A DNA stretch of 25,030 bases from Verrucomicrobia subdivision 3 bacterium UBA7542 (GTDB lineage Bacteria; Verrucomicrobiota; Verrucomicrobiia; Limisphaerales; UBA11358). The stretch lies in the NCBI GenBank assembly GCA_002479245.1, contig DLMG01000307.1:1-25030 (forward strand), written 5' to 3'. The notes below the pieces were generated by a model. It worked only from the letters and a program-made list of their open reading frames with translations, did not search any database and was not told the origin of the DNA. Of the stretch, positions 8,001-14,312 are shown piece by piece. How positions within the stretch are numbered: position 1 is the stretch's first letter; each line of letters opens with the position of its first letter. The position numbers were made by a program, and so were the translations under genes.

Positions 8001-8778
8001 AATCAACGGGCTGGTTCGTCCGATGGGCGGGCCGGTGCCTCTGGGCGGAAGCGGCGGAAATTCTCCGGCTTATGTCTGGATACCAGTCACGGTGCCATCC
8101 AATGCCCTGACGATGGCATTTAACTTCATGCTTCAAGGCAACGGCAATCAGGATTCCTTCCAAGTGGCAATGAATTCCAACAATCTGATGACGGTGGAGA
8201 CGGTCCTGATTCAAACCAACGTGACGATGAGCAGCGGAATGATTGATGTCTCGCAATATGCCGGCCAGCAGGCGGAATTGTTTTTTGGCATCGTTGGCGG
8301 AACTTCCACCAACGCCAGTGTCACGGTCAGTGATATTGCGTTTTATGTCACTCTCCCGCCGTCGTTGCAAATCCAAATGGCAGGGACAAATGTTGTGCTG
8401 TCATGGCCACTCTGGGCGGCAACTTACTCGCTGGAAACAACCGGCACGCTGTGGACGACAAATTCGTGGATGGTTGTTACGAATGCGCCTTCGATTGTGA
8501 ATTCTCAATGCACAGTCACGAATCAAATTTCCGGCAAGAGCAGTTATTATCGTCTGGCCATAATCACGGCACCGATTTTGCAGGCGCAGGTTTCCGGGAA
8601 CAGCTTTATCCTTTCATGGCCTGCTTCAGCGCAGAATTTCGGTCTGCAAACCACAACCAATCTGGCTGATCCGAATTCATGGATGACTGTTACCAACACG
8701 CCCGCGACTGTGAATCTTCAATGCCTGGTCACGAATCAGATTTCCGGCGCGGCAAGGTTTTATCGGTTGAAGAGGTAA
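5068..8778 (+). CDS. Large secreted multi-domain protein with alpha/beta-hydrolase (lipase-like) core
   Basis: The 1236-residue protein is preceded by AAAGGA five bases upstream of the ATG and opens with a signal peptide ending near FTANAQV. Residues about 25-230 and 230-490 are two Gly/Asn/Ser-rich beta domains; the second starts IIVDGTLDSAYG and resembles domains of surface or PEP-CTERM-associated proteins. Residues about 493-577 are an Ig-like domain (YQWQFNGQNIAGQT ... GGYSVMVTN). Residues about 600-900 are an alpha/beta hydrolase with the oxyanion region HGW at 628-630 and a nucleophile elbow GHSLG centred on Ser705, as in lipases and PGAP1-like esterases. A jelly-roll-like region follows. 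The end holds two copies of a 70-residue module (about 1097-1166 and 1167-1236; SWP ... TNSWM..TN ... YYRL). I see no sorting signal at the very C-terminus. Probable role: extracellular or surface ester hydrolysis; the substrate is unknown. Confidence 0.75.
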   Translation: MKALFKIILVSLLFYADHFTANAQVSSINSAVITPRVWNDYPSATGTYINNYASSITLGESGEYGSFGFANRDFWQFSNNGGVSPYTLAANDYFTASFTLNVTGATTVDNESGWIIPNANGLFPAGDMQFIADPQSGFLGFFGGPGYWNSGLTYTAGEMVTMGMRYFYDTPNSENALQFWVNAGSGNVYSPVEDWSGNLAGDDLGAYFQLQGTKSSPGSSGQAVFQNINISAPPTIIVDGTLDSAYGNPLAVQTINTGFGNSTIGDGTSAGGSELDAAYGRVIGGNLYLFIAGNFEDNGNHVNIFISDGRAGQNTLAIQNTGVLQAMNGSVFSPGFQATYAIDLNDYAGTAYLEEYRLTGTPSGGYVGAIPLTGGIGTGSPDGSIQYGINDTHVSTMGAGNAALSGATSGANATTGLELCIPLSLLGNPTGNILVMVDINGSGDTYLSNQFLPGLTVGTANLGGGGLYGPGGGVFNFGSTPGQYFVVSVSNQSPSIFSQTASQTVPVVSNVTFGVTAMGTWPLNYQWQFNGQNIAGQTAASLSLTNVQFANAGGYSVMVTNTYGSVTSAVAQLTVFTNLVVTQTNKAPPLPGNPTIPTDATHFKVFTNGGFVTGIGLDTNKSTIVLTHGWNESSSIWPLDMANNIKVELGSSTPNIVAWDWTTEATNNLPVATLLTQGQGYALGENLTNALGANYSQRIHFIGHSLGTLVNARAANFIHTNGFSWINTQMTLLDEAEVAWAFVGNGWKILPTLLQNDSAPQRDWKQPLPDKCAWADNYITAVGMPHAQAVNVILTNWFPDLSDIGQVLYASTLTWTVPFKDADTDYHNYSYVWYNNTVNQINNPNDPPYLMGFVRSWEGGGYAGRPSKNFYYIESTNCPAYFLSFSGYDPHYNLIQINSDQANQFLNARPQNLISQVGVNLVSVGVNLVSSSDNILANAPSQAQALLQSGQIWNPFASVPFLLQYDKATVVKLVTTSLINGLVRPMGGPVPLGGSGGNSPAYVWIPVTVPSNALTMAFNFMLQGNGNQDSFQVAMNSNNLMTVETVLIQTNVTMSSGMIDVSQYAGQQAELFFGIVGGTSTNASVTVSDIAFYVTLPPSLQIQMAGTNVVLSWPLWAATYSLETTGTLWTTNSWMVVTNAPSIVNSQCTVTNQISGKSSYYRLAIITAPILQAQVSGNSFILSWPASAQNFGLQTTTNLADPNSWMTVTNTPATVNLQCLVTNQISGAARFYRLKR
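7816..7857 (+). repeat. Perfect 21-bp tandem duplication inside the lipase-like gene
   Basis: Bases 7816-7836 are repeated exactly at 7837-7857, giving the peptide VGVNLVS twice in a row. The lack of any difference between copies suggests a recent slip. The frame is kept. Confidence 0.95.
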
Positions 8779-8796
8779 GCCTGAATTCACCACCGG

Positions 8797-8828
8797 CTAT
8801 TTGCCCTTCACATCCCACGCTTCGCCAG
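8797..8828 (-). repeat. Orphan copy of the oppC 3' end (copy B)
   Basis: An exact 18-base match (GCCCTTCACATCCCACGC) to 9694-9711, the 3' end of oppC, continues with one mismatch and one gap. On the minus strand it reads GEAWDVKGK and a TAG stop. It sits between the converging lipase-like gene and the small antitoxin-like gene, in the same orientation as oppC. Confidence 0.65.
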
Positions 8829-8832
8829 GACT

Positions 8833-9048
8833 TCAGTCGGGCTTGTCCCGATACGGCGGCGGCTCCTCGCGCAGGGCGGCAGCGGGCTTCTCGGGTGCGC
8901 GGCGTGGCACGAGCCGCACAAGCCGGTCACCGTGTTTCTTTTCCTCTTCGCGCAGCGCGGCGAACATGCGGTGAACGTCATAGCCGTATTCGGCGGACAA
9001 CTCGTCGCGAATCCGCCAGACTTCCTCGATGGGATTCTCGTCTTTCAT
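8833..9048 (-). CDS. Small PIN-associated protein, putative antitoxin
   Basis: This 71-residue, highly charged protein opens MKDENPIEEVWRIRDELSAE and continues with a helical segment (VHRMFAALREEEKKHGDR). Proteins of this pattern (DPIxxEVRxxREExAxxxxYDxxAI) are commonly encoded directly after short PIN-domain genes, and I infer an antitoxin or partner role from that. Its ATG overlaps the stop of the PIN gene by four bases (ATGA), so the two were co-translated. The last residues (PPPYRDKPD) are encoded by a short inverted repeat (CGGG/CCCG at 8837-8849) and may have been added when that sequence arrived. No DNA-binding domain is recognisable. Confidence 0.55.
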   Translation of the reverse strand: MKDENPIEEVWRIRDELSAEYGYDVHRMFAALREEEKKHGDRLVRLVPRRAPEKPAAALREEPPPYRDKPD

Positions 9049-9532
9049 AACTCCAGATAGCTTGCCATCAATTCAGGTGGCGTGCAAATCACGGGCAGCG
9101 ACAGTCCCATCGTCACGCATACGCCTGCGAGCCGACGTTCGATAATTTTGTTCAAGATGTGCCGACAATTCCAGGTCAGCAGAAAGTCCATCCCGTGCGC
9201 GGCGGCGTAGCCAATATGGGCCGCGTCGGACGCCGCTCGTGCCGGAATCAAGCCCGTGGACAGAATACGTTCGGTTAGCGCCTCGGCCGTGTCGGTGGCG
9301 GCAAGAATTCGGCACTCGGCCAGCGCCGCGAGAGACGGTCACGCGCGGCACCGGCATCGCCTCGGGCCGCTTCTTTGAGCACTTCCTGGGAGATGTAGAG
9401 ATCAAACGCCTTCCGCCGTTTCTCCCACCACTCCCGTGTGGCAACTTGCTGGGCGAGGATTTCGACATCCCGGTTCGGCCACGCCGTCAGCAGGCTCGGT
9501 ATGGTGGTCTCGATATAGACGGTCGGCTTCAT
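9045..9532 (-). pseudogene. PIN-domain protein (VapC-like) broken by a frameshift
   Basis: The frame starting at the ATG at 9532 reads MKPTVYIETTIPSLLTAWP and carries the family's REWWEKRR helix as far as GAARDRLS. One base then appears to be missing near 9331. The continuation in the next frame (AALAECRILAATDTAEALTERI ... LIPARAASDAAHIGYAAAHGMD) carries on to the usual end, FLLTWNCRHILN. Restoring one base would give about 162 residues, normal for this PIN subfamily. The first acidic residue of the PIN site lies in YIETT and later ones in SDAAH and MDFLLTWN. PIN proteins are Mg-dependent RNases, often toxins. As written, the protein is cut before its active site is complete. A sequencing error is the main alternative to a real mutation. 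Confidence 0.7.
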
Positions 9533-9684
9533 TTCTTTTGCGTCGGACTGGTCTTTCGCGGTCATGCCATGAGCGGAGAGTATCGAATCAGTTTCCGAAT
9601 CGGAAGCCCAACTTGTTCCGCCCGCATCATGAAAAAGGGGTGGCGGACGTTTCACAAATGCAAAAGTCTACGGTCAGACATTCG

Positions 9685-10824
9685 TCACGCCCGGCCCTTC
9701 ACATCCCACGCGTCGCGCAGGCCGTCGCCGAGAAAGTTCAGCGCCAGCAACGTCGTCACCAGCACGCCGCCGGGAAAGGCGATGAGCCACCAGTAAATCC
9801 GGATGGGATTGATCTGGCCAACGCCCTCGGCGATGAGCGTGCCCCAGCTTGCCATCGGCGGTTGCACGCCCAGACCGAGATAACTCAAAAACGATTCGTA
9901 CAGGATGATGGCCGGCACGGTGAGCGCCAGATAGGTAATCACGACGCCAAAAACGTTCGGGATGATGTGCCGCGCCAGAATCCGCACCGGCCCGCCGCCC
10001 AGCGCCCGGCTCGCCTCCACAAACGCGCGCGTCCGCAATGACAAAACCTGCCCGCGCACGATGCGCGCCATCGTCAACCACGACACGGCGCCCAGACCGA
10101 CGAACAAAAGCGTCACGCGCAAAGCGCCGGCCAACGCCGGCGAGCTGCCGACAAAATGCGATTGCTTGAGCATTTCACCGAATGTGGTGATGAGCACAAT
10201 CACGAAAATGACCGTTGGCAGTGAATAAAGCACATCCACGATGCGCATCAACGCACTGTCCATGCGCCCGCCCACGTAACCGGCAATCGCGCCCCACAGC
10301 ACGCCGATGACGAGGCTCACGCCCGCGCCGACAATGCCGACGAGCAGCGAAATTTGCGCGCCGAATAATATGCGGGAGAAAACGTCACGCCCGTGGACGT
10401 CCGTGCCGAACCAGTATTGCATACCCGGCGGCGCAAAGGCCGCATCGGAAAGCTGGTTGGGATTGTGGACCTGCGCAAAAGTCCCGCCGGATATTTTAAG
10501 GATAGCCGGCCATGCGATGATGGCGAGCAACAGGAAAACCAGATACCAGGCGCTGACAACGGCGGCGCGATTTCGCCGAAAGCGTTGCCATGCACGTTGA
10601 CCGGGCGTCAGGTTGCCCTGTGCGCATCTTGACGCCCCGGTCACCCTCTCCCCGCCCGAGCGGGGAGAGGGCTGGGGTGAGGGGATTTGAGCTTGAAAGC
10701 CTTGTGCCTCCTCACCCCGGCCCTCTCCTCCCTTGGTGGAGGAGAGGGAGAAAATGGGGGCAGTGTCACGACGCGCCTGGCTGCCCTCGGCACTCGGCTT
10801 TCGACTTTCATCTGAATCATTCAT
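9685..10824 (-). CDS. oppC: Peptide-type ABC transporter permease, OppC/DppC family
   Basis: The 379-residue inner-membrane permease has the OppC layout. A cytoplasmic N-terminus and first membrane helix (AVVSAWYLVFLLLAIIAWP) precede the periplasmic loop. That loop ends YWFGTDVHGRDVFSRILFGAQISL, a hallmark of this family. The helical core carries the EAA-type coupling motif EASRALGGGPVRILARHIIPN, and the protein ends LGDGLRDAWDVKGRA. It would form a channel with OppB for import of oligopeptides or similar solutes delivered by OppA. Its ATG overlaps the oppB stop by eight bases. The N-terminal 70 residues are unusually long: residues 24-38 and 47-61 are encoded by two dispersed hairpin repeats. 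Alternative later starts are possible but would break the overlap with oppB. No ATPase gene (oppD/oppF) follows. Confidence 0.9.
   Translation of the reverse strand: MNDSDESRKPSAEGSQARRDTAPIFSLSSTKGGEGRGEEAQGFQAQIPSPQPSPRSGGERVTGASRCAQGNLTPGQRAWQRFRRNRAAVVSAWYLVFLLLAIIAWPAILKISGGTFAQVHNPNQLSDAAFAPPGMQYWFGTDVHGRDVFSRILFGAQISLLVGIVGAGVSLVIGVLWGAIAGYVGGRMDSALMRIVDVLYSLPTVIFVIVLITTFGEMLKQSHFVGSSPALAGALRVTLLFVGLGAVSWLTMARIVRGQVLSLRTRAFVEASRALGGGPVRILARHIIPNVFGVVITYLALTVPAIILYESFLSYLGLGVQPPMASWGTLIAEGVGQINPIRIYWWLIAFPGGVLVTTLLALNFLGDGLRDAWDVKGRA
10641..10748. repeat. Inverted pair of dispersed hairpin elements inside oppC
   Basis: The first hairpin has perfect 12-bp arms CCCTCTCCCCGC and GCGGGGAGAGGG (10644-10671) followed by CTGGGGTGAGG. 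The second starts CCTCACCCCGG and has perfect 11-bp arms CCCTCTCCTCC and GGAGGAGAGGG (10721-10748). They face each other across about 35 bases, so the pair is itself a larger palindrome. Related elements lie at 609-667 and 731-765. Here both are translated as part of OppC. Confidence 0.9.
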
Positions 10825-11731
10825 ATTTCACGCGCGGGTCGAGCAGGGTGTAGGCGAAATCCACCATCAGATTCAGCCCGATGAGCAGCGCCGCGTAGAG
10901 CAGCGAAAGGCCCACCACGAGGGTGTAATCGCGGTTCAACGAACTGTTGACCAGAAAGACGCCGATGCCGGGAATCTGAAAAATGTTCTCGATGACAAAC
11001 GAGCCGGTCAGCAGGTCGGCCAGCATCGGGCCGGAATAGGAAACGACCGGCAGCACGGCGATGCGGCAGGCGTGTTTGAGCAGCAGCATGTTTTCTCCAA
11101 GTCCCTTGGCCCGCGCCGCGGTGATGAAATCCGATTGCATGGCATTCAACATCCCTTCGCGGAACAGGCGCGCGACTTTGCCGGCGAAAAACAGGCCGAG
11201 GGCGACGGGCGGCAAAATCATGTGCCACGGCGTTTCCCACAGGCCGACGGGGAGCAGTTTCCATTTGATGGAGAAAAACAGGATCAACAACGGCGCGACG
11301 ACAAATCCGGGCACGCACACGGCCAGCGTGGCCAGAAAACTGCCGGCATAATCCGGCCATCGCCCGCGCCGGGCTGCGGTGAAAAAACCGACCGGCAACC
11401 CGACGCCCATCGCAAACCCGAACGCCAGCGCGCCGAGCAGCATGGAGACCGGCAGTCCCTGTGCGATGATGTCATTGACCGTATGATTGCGATATTTGAG
11501 CGAGACACCGAAGTCGCCGTGCGCCAGATCGCCCAGGTAGCGGAAGTACTGTTTCCAGACCGGTTCATCGAGATGATATTTCGCCTTCAGGGCGCGCTCG
11601 ATTTCCGGCGACGCCGGCGCGCGCTCGCGGTCAAACGGCCCGCCGGGAGCGAGATGCACCAGGGCAAACGCCAGCGCGCTGATAACCAGCAGCAGCGGAA
11701 TGGCGAAGATGATGCGCTTGAGAAAATACAT
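10817..11731 (-). CDS. oppB: Peptide-type ABC transporter permease, OppB/DppB family
   Basis: The 304-residue inner-membrane protein opens MYFLKRIIFAIPLLLVISALAF and continues LVHLAPGGPFDRER, the standard OppB N-terminus. The core has HLDEPVWKQYFRYLGDLAHGDFG and the EAA-type loop ITAARAKGLGENMLLLKHACRIA. It ends VDFAYTLLDPRVKYE, the family's typical C-terminus. It pairs with OppC to form the import channel. No Shine-Dalgarno sequence is visible: the bases before its ATG belong to the heptad array at the end of the S23 gene, whose TAA is one base away (TAAAATG). Translation therefore probably depends on ribosomes finishing the S23 reading frame. Confidence 0.92.
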   Translation of the reverse strand: MYFLKRIIFAIPLLLVISALAFALVHLAPGGPFDRERAPASPEIERALKAKYHLDEPVWKQYFRYLGDLAHGDFGVSLKYRNHTVNDIIAQGLPVSMLLGALAFGFAMGVGLPVGFFTAARRGRWPDYAGSFLATLAVCVPGFVVAPLLILFFSIKWKLLPVGLWETPWHMILPPVALGLFFAGKVARLFREGMLNAMQSDFITAARAKGLGENMLLLKHACRIAVLPVVSYSGPMLADLLTGSFVIENIFQIPGIGVFLVNSSLNRDYTLVVGLSLLYAALLIGLNLMVDFAYTLLDPRVKYE

Positions 11732-11732
11732 T

Positions 11733-12164
11733 TTAGTCGAGAGTCGAGGGTCGAGGGTCGAGAGCCGGAGGCTTCGTGCGACGGAATGGAGTTTTTGAAG
11801 TTGTGACGGAAAGAGAACAATTTAAGGAAACGGTGCGTTTTGCGAGCCTTTCCAGTTCGTCGAATAGCGGATCGAGATCGCTTTCCTGGACATAGCCTTC
11901 GTCAAACGCGAGGTAAAAAATGGACGCAACTTCCATGAGTGAACCGTAGGCTTGTTCAAGAAAGTGCGCAAAGTCCTTGTCTGAATTTCGGCCGGAGCCT
12001 TCAGCAATGTTTGACGAGACGGAAATGGACGCACGGCGAATTTGTGACGTCATGGCAAATAATTCTTCGCGGGGAAATTTGCGGGTGAGCCGGTAGATAA
12101 CTTGATTGATCTTTCTGGCTTCCTGCCAGACTTCCAACTTCTCAAAACGGAATCGTGTTTTCAT
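11733..12164 (-). CDS. Four-helix-bundle protein of the S23 / 23S rRNA intervening-sequence family
   Basis: The 143-residue protein opens FRFEKLEVWQEARKINQVIY, the classic start of S23 (IVP) proteins, and has the helix RRASISVSSNIAEGSGRNS and the FAHFLEQAYGSLMEVAS helix. These form homo-oligomeric four-helix bundles first noticed in intervening sequences of spirochaete 23S rRNA genes and related to the Avd protein of diversity-generating retroelements. Their cellular role is not settled. The last 12 residues (PPALDPRPSTLD) are encoded by a heptad array and are not part of the family fold. The ATG overlaps the oppA stop (ATGA) and the TAA is one base before oppB. A free-standing S23 gene inside an ABC transporter operon is unexpected; see the cassette entry. 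Confidence 0.9.
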   Translation of the reverse strand: MKTRFRFEKLEVWQEARKINQVIYRLTRKFPREELFAMTSQIRRASISVSSNIAEGSGRNSDKDFAHFLEQAYGSLMEVASIFYLAFDEGYVQESDLDPLFDELERLAKRTVSLNCSLSVTTSKTPFRRTKPPALDPRPSTLD

Positions 12165-12232
12165 TGCGTTATTCTTTCGTTTGGTTTTTTAGCAGTTTCA
12201 AGCCCTCGACTCTCGACCCTCGACCCTCGACC
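11736..12232 (-). mobile_element. Putative S23 cassette flanked by inverted heptad arrays
   Basis: The left end (11737-11764) consists of four 7-base units, TCGAGAG TCGAGGG TCGAGGG TCGAGAG. The right end (12203-12230) has the same units in inverted orientation, CCCTCGA CTCTCGA CCCTCGA CCCTCGA. They bracket the S23 gene and about 40 further bases. The oppA frame runs into the right array and the S23 frame ends in the left one. No transposase is encoded, so if mobile it would need help in trans. The cassette interpretation is inference; the inverted arrays are seen directly. Confidence 0.6.
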
Positions 12233-13870
12233 AACCTTCAGGATTGCCTGCAAGGGGTGGTTGTCGAGAATGTTCGGGTAGATGCCTTGGATCTTGTTCG
12301 TGTCGTAATAGTTGATGCCGACGTAAAAATAGAGCGGGATGATGGGCAGTTCGTCGCGCACCAGGATTGTTTCGGCTTGCTGGAACAGTTTCTCGCGCAC
12401 TTGCAAATCAGGCTCCTGATTTGCCCGCCCGATGAGTTCGTCGTATTGCGCGTTTTTCCAGCCGGTGCGGTTGTTGCCGTCGTCACTGGTGAACAGGCCC
12501 AGAAACGTGTTCGCGTCATCATAATCGCCGATCCAACTGGAACGCGAGAGGTCAAAGTCCAGATGAGCCTGCGCGGTATAAAAGATTTTCGCCTCCAGTG
12601 GGCGCAAATCCATTTGAATGCCGAGTTCGTCATGCCACATTTGTTGCAGCTCAATGGCAATGTTTTCATGAATTTTGTCTCCCCCGCTGGCCGGAGCGCT
12701 GAACACATATTCAAACCGCGGAAATCCCCGGCCTCCGGGATAACCGGCCTCTGCCAATAATGTTTTTGCCCGCGCCGGGTCGTGTCCCAGCCCTTCAGGC
12801 GAGGTGTAATGAGCCGTGCCCTCCGGCACGAGATGCGATGCGGGTTGTTCTCCCGCCCGGGAGATTTTTTTGACGATGCGTTCCTTGTCAATCGCCAGCG
12901 CGAGCGCCTGGCGGACGCGCGGGTCGTCGAACGGTTTCCGGGTCACGTTGAAGCGGATGAAATAGTCACCCAGATAACTGAAGGTATGAAAATCCGGACG
13001 CCGGATGAGCACATCCAGCAATTGTCCGGGCACAAGGTCTTTGTCCCAGACGATGTCCGCCTGGCCGCATTCATAAAGATTCAGCGCGGGATTGGGCGAA
13101 CCGACCGGCAGCAGGTCAATGATTTCCGACTGGGTGTTGGTCGCATCCCAATAGCGCTGATTTTTTTGCAGCCGGATCTTGTCGTTCAACCGCCAATAGA
13201 CCAGTTGGTAAGGCCCGCTGACCGGCAGCGGTTTCGCCATCAGCCAGCGGTCACCCTGCTTTTCAATCGTCTGTTGCGGCACCACGCCGGCCACCGGCAT
13301 GGCGCACACATCGGGAAAAAAAGCCGTGGGCTGATCCAAATCAAAACGCACGGTGAATTTATCCAACGCCTGAACGCCCACGAGTGAGGCATCCTTGATT
13401 TTGCCCGCGTTGAAATCCTTCGCGTTCTTCAAATAAAACAACGGCCCCGCGTAACCGGAAGCGGTCGCCGGATTGAGCGCCCGAATCCACGAATAAACCA
13501 CGTCTCCGGCGGTAATCGGTTCGCCGGTGGACCAGATCAGATTGGTGCGCAGATGGAATGTGTAAATGCGGCCGTCGGGAGATGTTTCCCAACCCTCCGC
13601 CAGACCGGGGATGGGCCGGCCAGTTTTTGGGTCAAGCCGCGTCAATCCCTCAAACAAACCCTGAACGATGCGCATTTCGACCTGGCCGGTAATGATGGCC
13701 GGGTCGAGCGATTCGGGTTCGCCGCCGTTGATGATCGTGACGTCGGCTGGCGGCTCGTGGCGAACGCAGCCGGAGAGCAAAATGACGCCGCAAATTAAAA
13801 AAATACCGCCCGTCCCAAAACAAAAATGCGCCCGCGAAAAAATCCGCCGGGCGCGTTTGGAAATGGCCAT
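12161..13870 (-). CDS. oppA: Peptide-binding lipoprotein of ABC transporter, OppA family (SBP family 5)
   Basis: The protein is 569 residues from the ATG at 13870. This start is chosen because it lies four bases after the secG stop and gives a lipoprotein signal peptide ending LLSGC (lipid-modified Cys35). The upstream 12 codons in frame overlap secG. Features of SBP family 5 are NGGEPESLDPAI, RIVQGLFEGLTRLD, YTFHLRTNLIWSTGEPITAGDV and FRFNVTRKPFDDPRVRQALALAIDK-like strands. It would capture oligopeptides and deliver them to OppB/OppC. The native protein probably ended near QAILKVG. The last 25 or so residues (RGSRVESRGLETAKK ...) are encoded by the heptad array and adjacent cassette DNA, so this C-terminus looks acquired. 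Confidence 0.92.
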   Translation of the reverse strand: MAISKRARRIFSRAHFCFGTGGIFLICGVILLSGCVRHEPPADVTIINGGEPESLDPAIITGQVEMRIVQGLFEGLTRLDPKTGRPIPGLAEGWETSPDGRIYTFHLRTNLIWSTGEPITAGDVVYSWIRALNPATASGYAGPLFYLKNAKDFNAGKIKDASLVGVQALDKFTVRFDLDQPTAFFPDVCAMPVAGVVPQQTIEKQGDRWLMAKPLPVSGPYQLVYWRLNDKIRLQKNQRYWDATNTQSEIIDLLPVGSPNPALNLYECGQADIVWDKDLVPGQLLDVLIRRPDFHTFSYLGDYFIRFNVTRKPFDDPRVRQALALAIDKERIVKKISRAGEQPASHLVPEGTAHYTSPEGLGHDPARAKTLLAEAGYPGGRGFPRFEYVFSAPASGGDKIHENIAIELQQMWHDELGIQMDLRPLEAKIFYTAQAHLDFDLSRSSWIGDYDDANTFLGLFTSDDGNNRTGWKNAQYDELIGRANQEPDLQVREKLFQQAETILVRDELPIIPLYFYVGINYYDTNKIQGIYPNILDNHPLQAILKVGRGSRVESRGLETAKKPNERITQ

Positions 13871-13874
13871 CGCG

Positions 13875-14303
13875 TTATTTCGATTGCGTCGGCGCAGCCG
13901 GGGCATTGGTTGGCGCAGACAGGGGCAATGACAGCAAACCGTTCGCCGGCGCAGCCGCCGGTTGGGAAACGGGCGGCGTCACCGGCTGGGGCGCGGAAAT
14001 CGGCGTTTGCATTTGTTTTTGTTGCAACTGCCTTTCAAACTCCAACACGCCGGCCTGGTCGTGAACCCGGTTTTGCAAATAGCCGAGAACCAGCGCCAAC
14101 CCGAAGAAAATTATGGTCGAGTATTTCGTGACCTTGGTCAGCACGTTGCCCGAACCCGCGCCAAACAGCGCGTCCGCCGCCGCCCCGCCAAACGCCATGC
14201 CGGCACCGGCGTCCTTCTTTGGCAGTTGAATCAAAATCAGCAGAATCAACAACGCGCAATTGACAACCAGAAAAAATGTCAAAACTCCAACGATGAAACT
14301 CAT
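13875..14303 (-). CDS. secG: Preprotein translocase subunit SecG
   Basis: The 142-residue protein has the SecG plan. A first membrane helix (FIVGVLTFFLVVNCALLILLI) leads into the conserved turn LIQLPKKDAGAGMAFGG. The GSGNVLTKVTKYSTIIFF region then forms the second helix. It is an accessory part of the SecYEG channel. The remaining 70 residues are a Gln/Pro/Ala-rich tail, longer than in typical SecG (about 75-110 residues in total). The start at 14303 is supported by AGGAA eight bases upstream, which overlaps the tpiA stop; a TTG two codons earlier is less likely. The gene follows tpiA by nine bases and is followed by oppA after four. Confidence 0.93.
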   Translation of the reverse strand: MSFIVGVLTFFLVVNCALLILLILIQLPKKDAGAGMAFGGAAADALFGAGSGNVLTKVTKYSTIIFFGLALVLGYLQNRVHDQAGVLEFERQLQQKQMQTPISAPQPVTPPVSQPAAAPANGLLSLPLSAPTNAPAAPTQSK

Positions 14304-14312
14304 AATCAATTC

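Noticed and set aside
10733..11806. 357-codon open frame on the + strand opposite oppB/oppC
   Set aside because: It is antisense to two clear permease genes, rich in Arg/Gln/His and without any recognisable domain. It reflects codon bias of the real genes.
11736..12232. S23 gene considered as part of a diversity-generating retroelement
   Set aside because: No reverse transcriptase, template repeat or variable repeat is visible in the window, so only the family relation to Avd can be stated.
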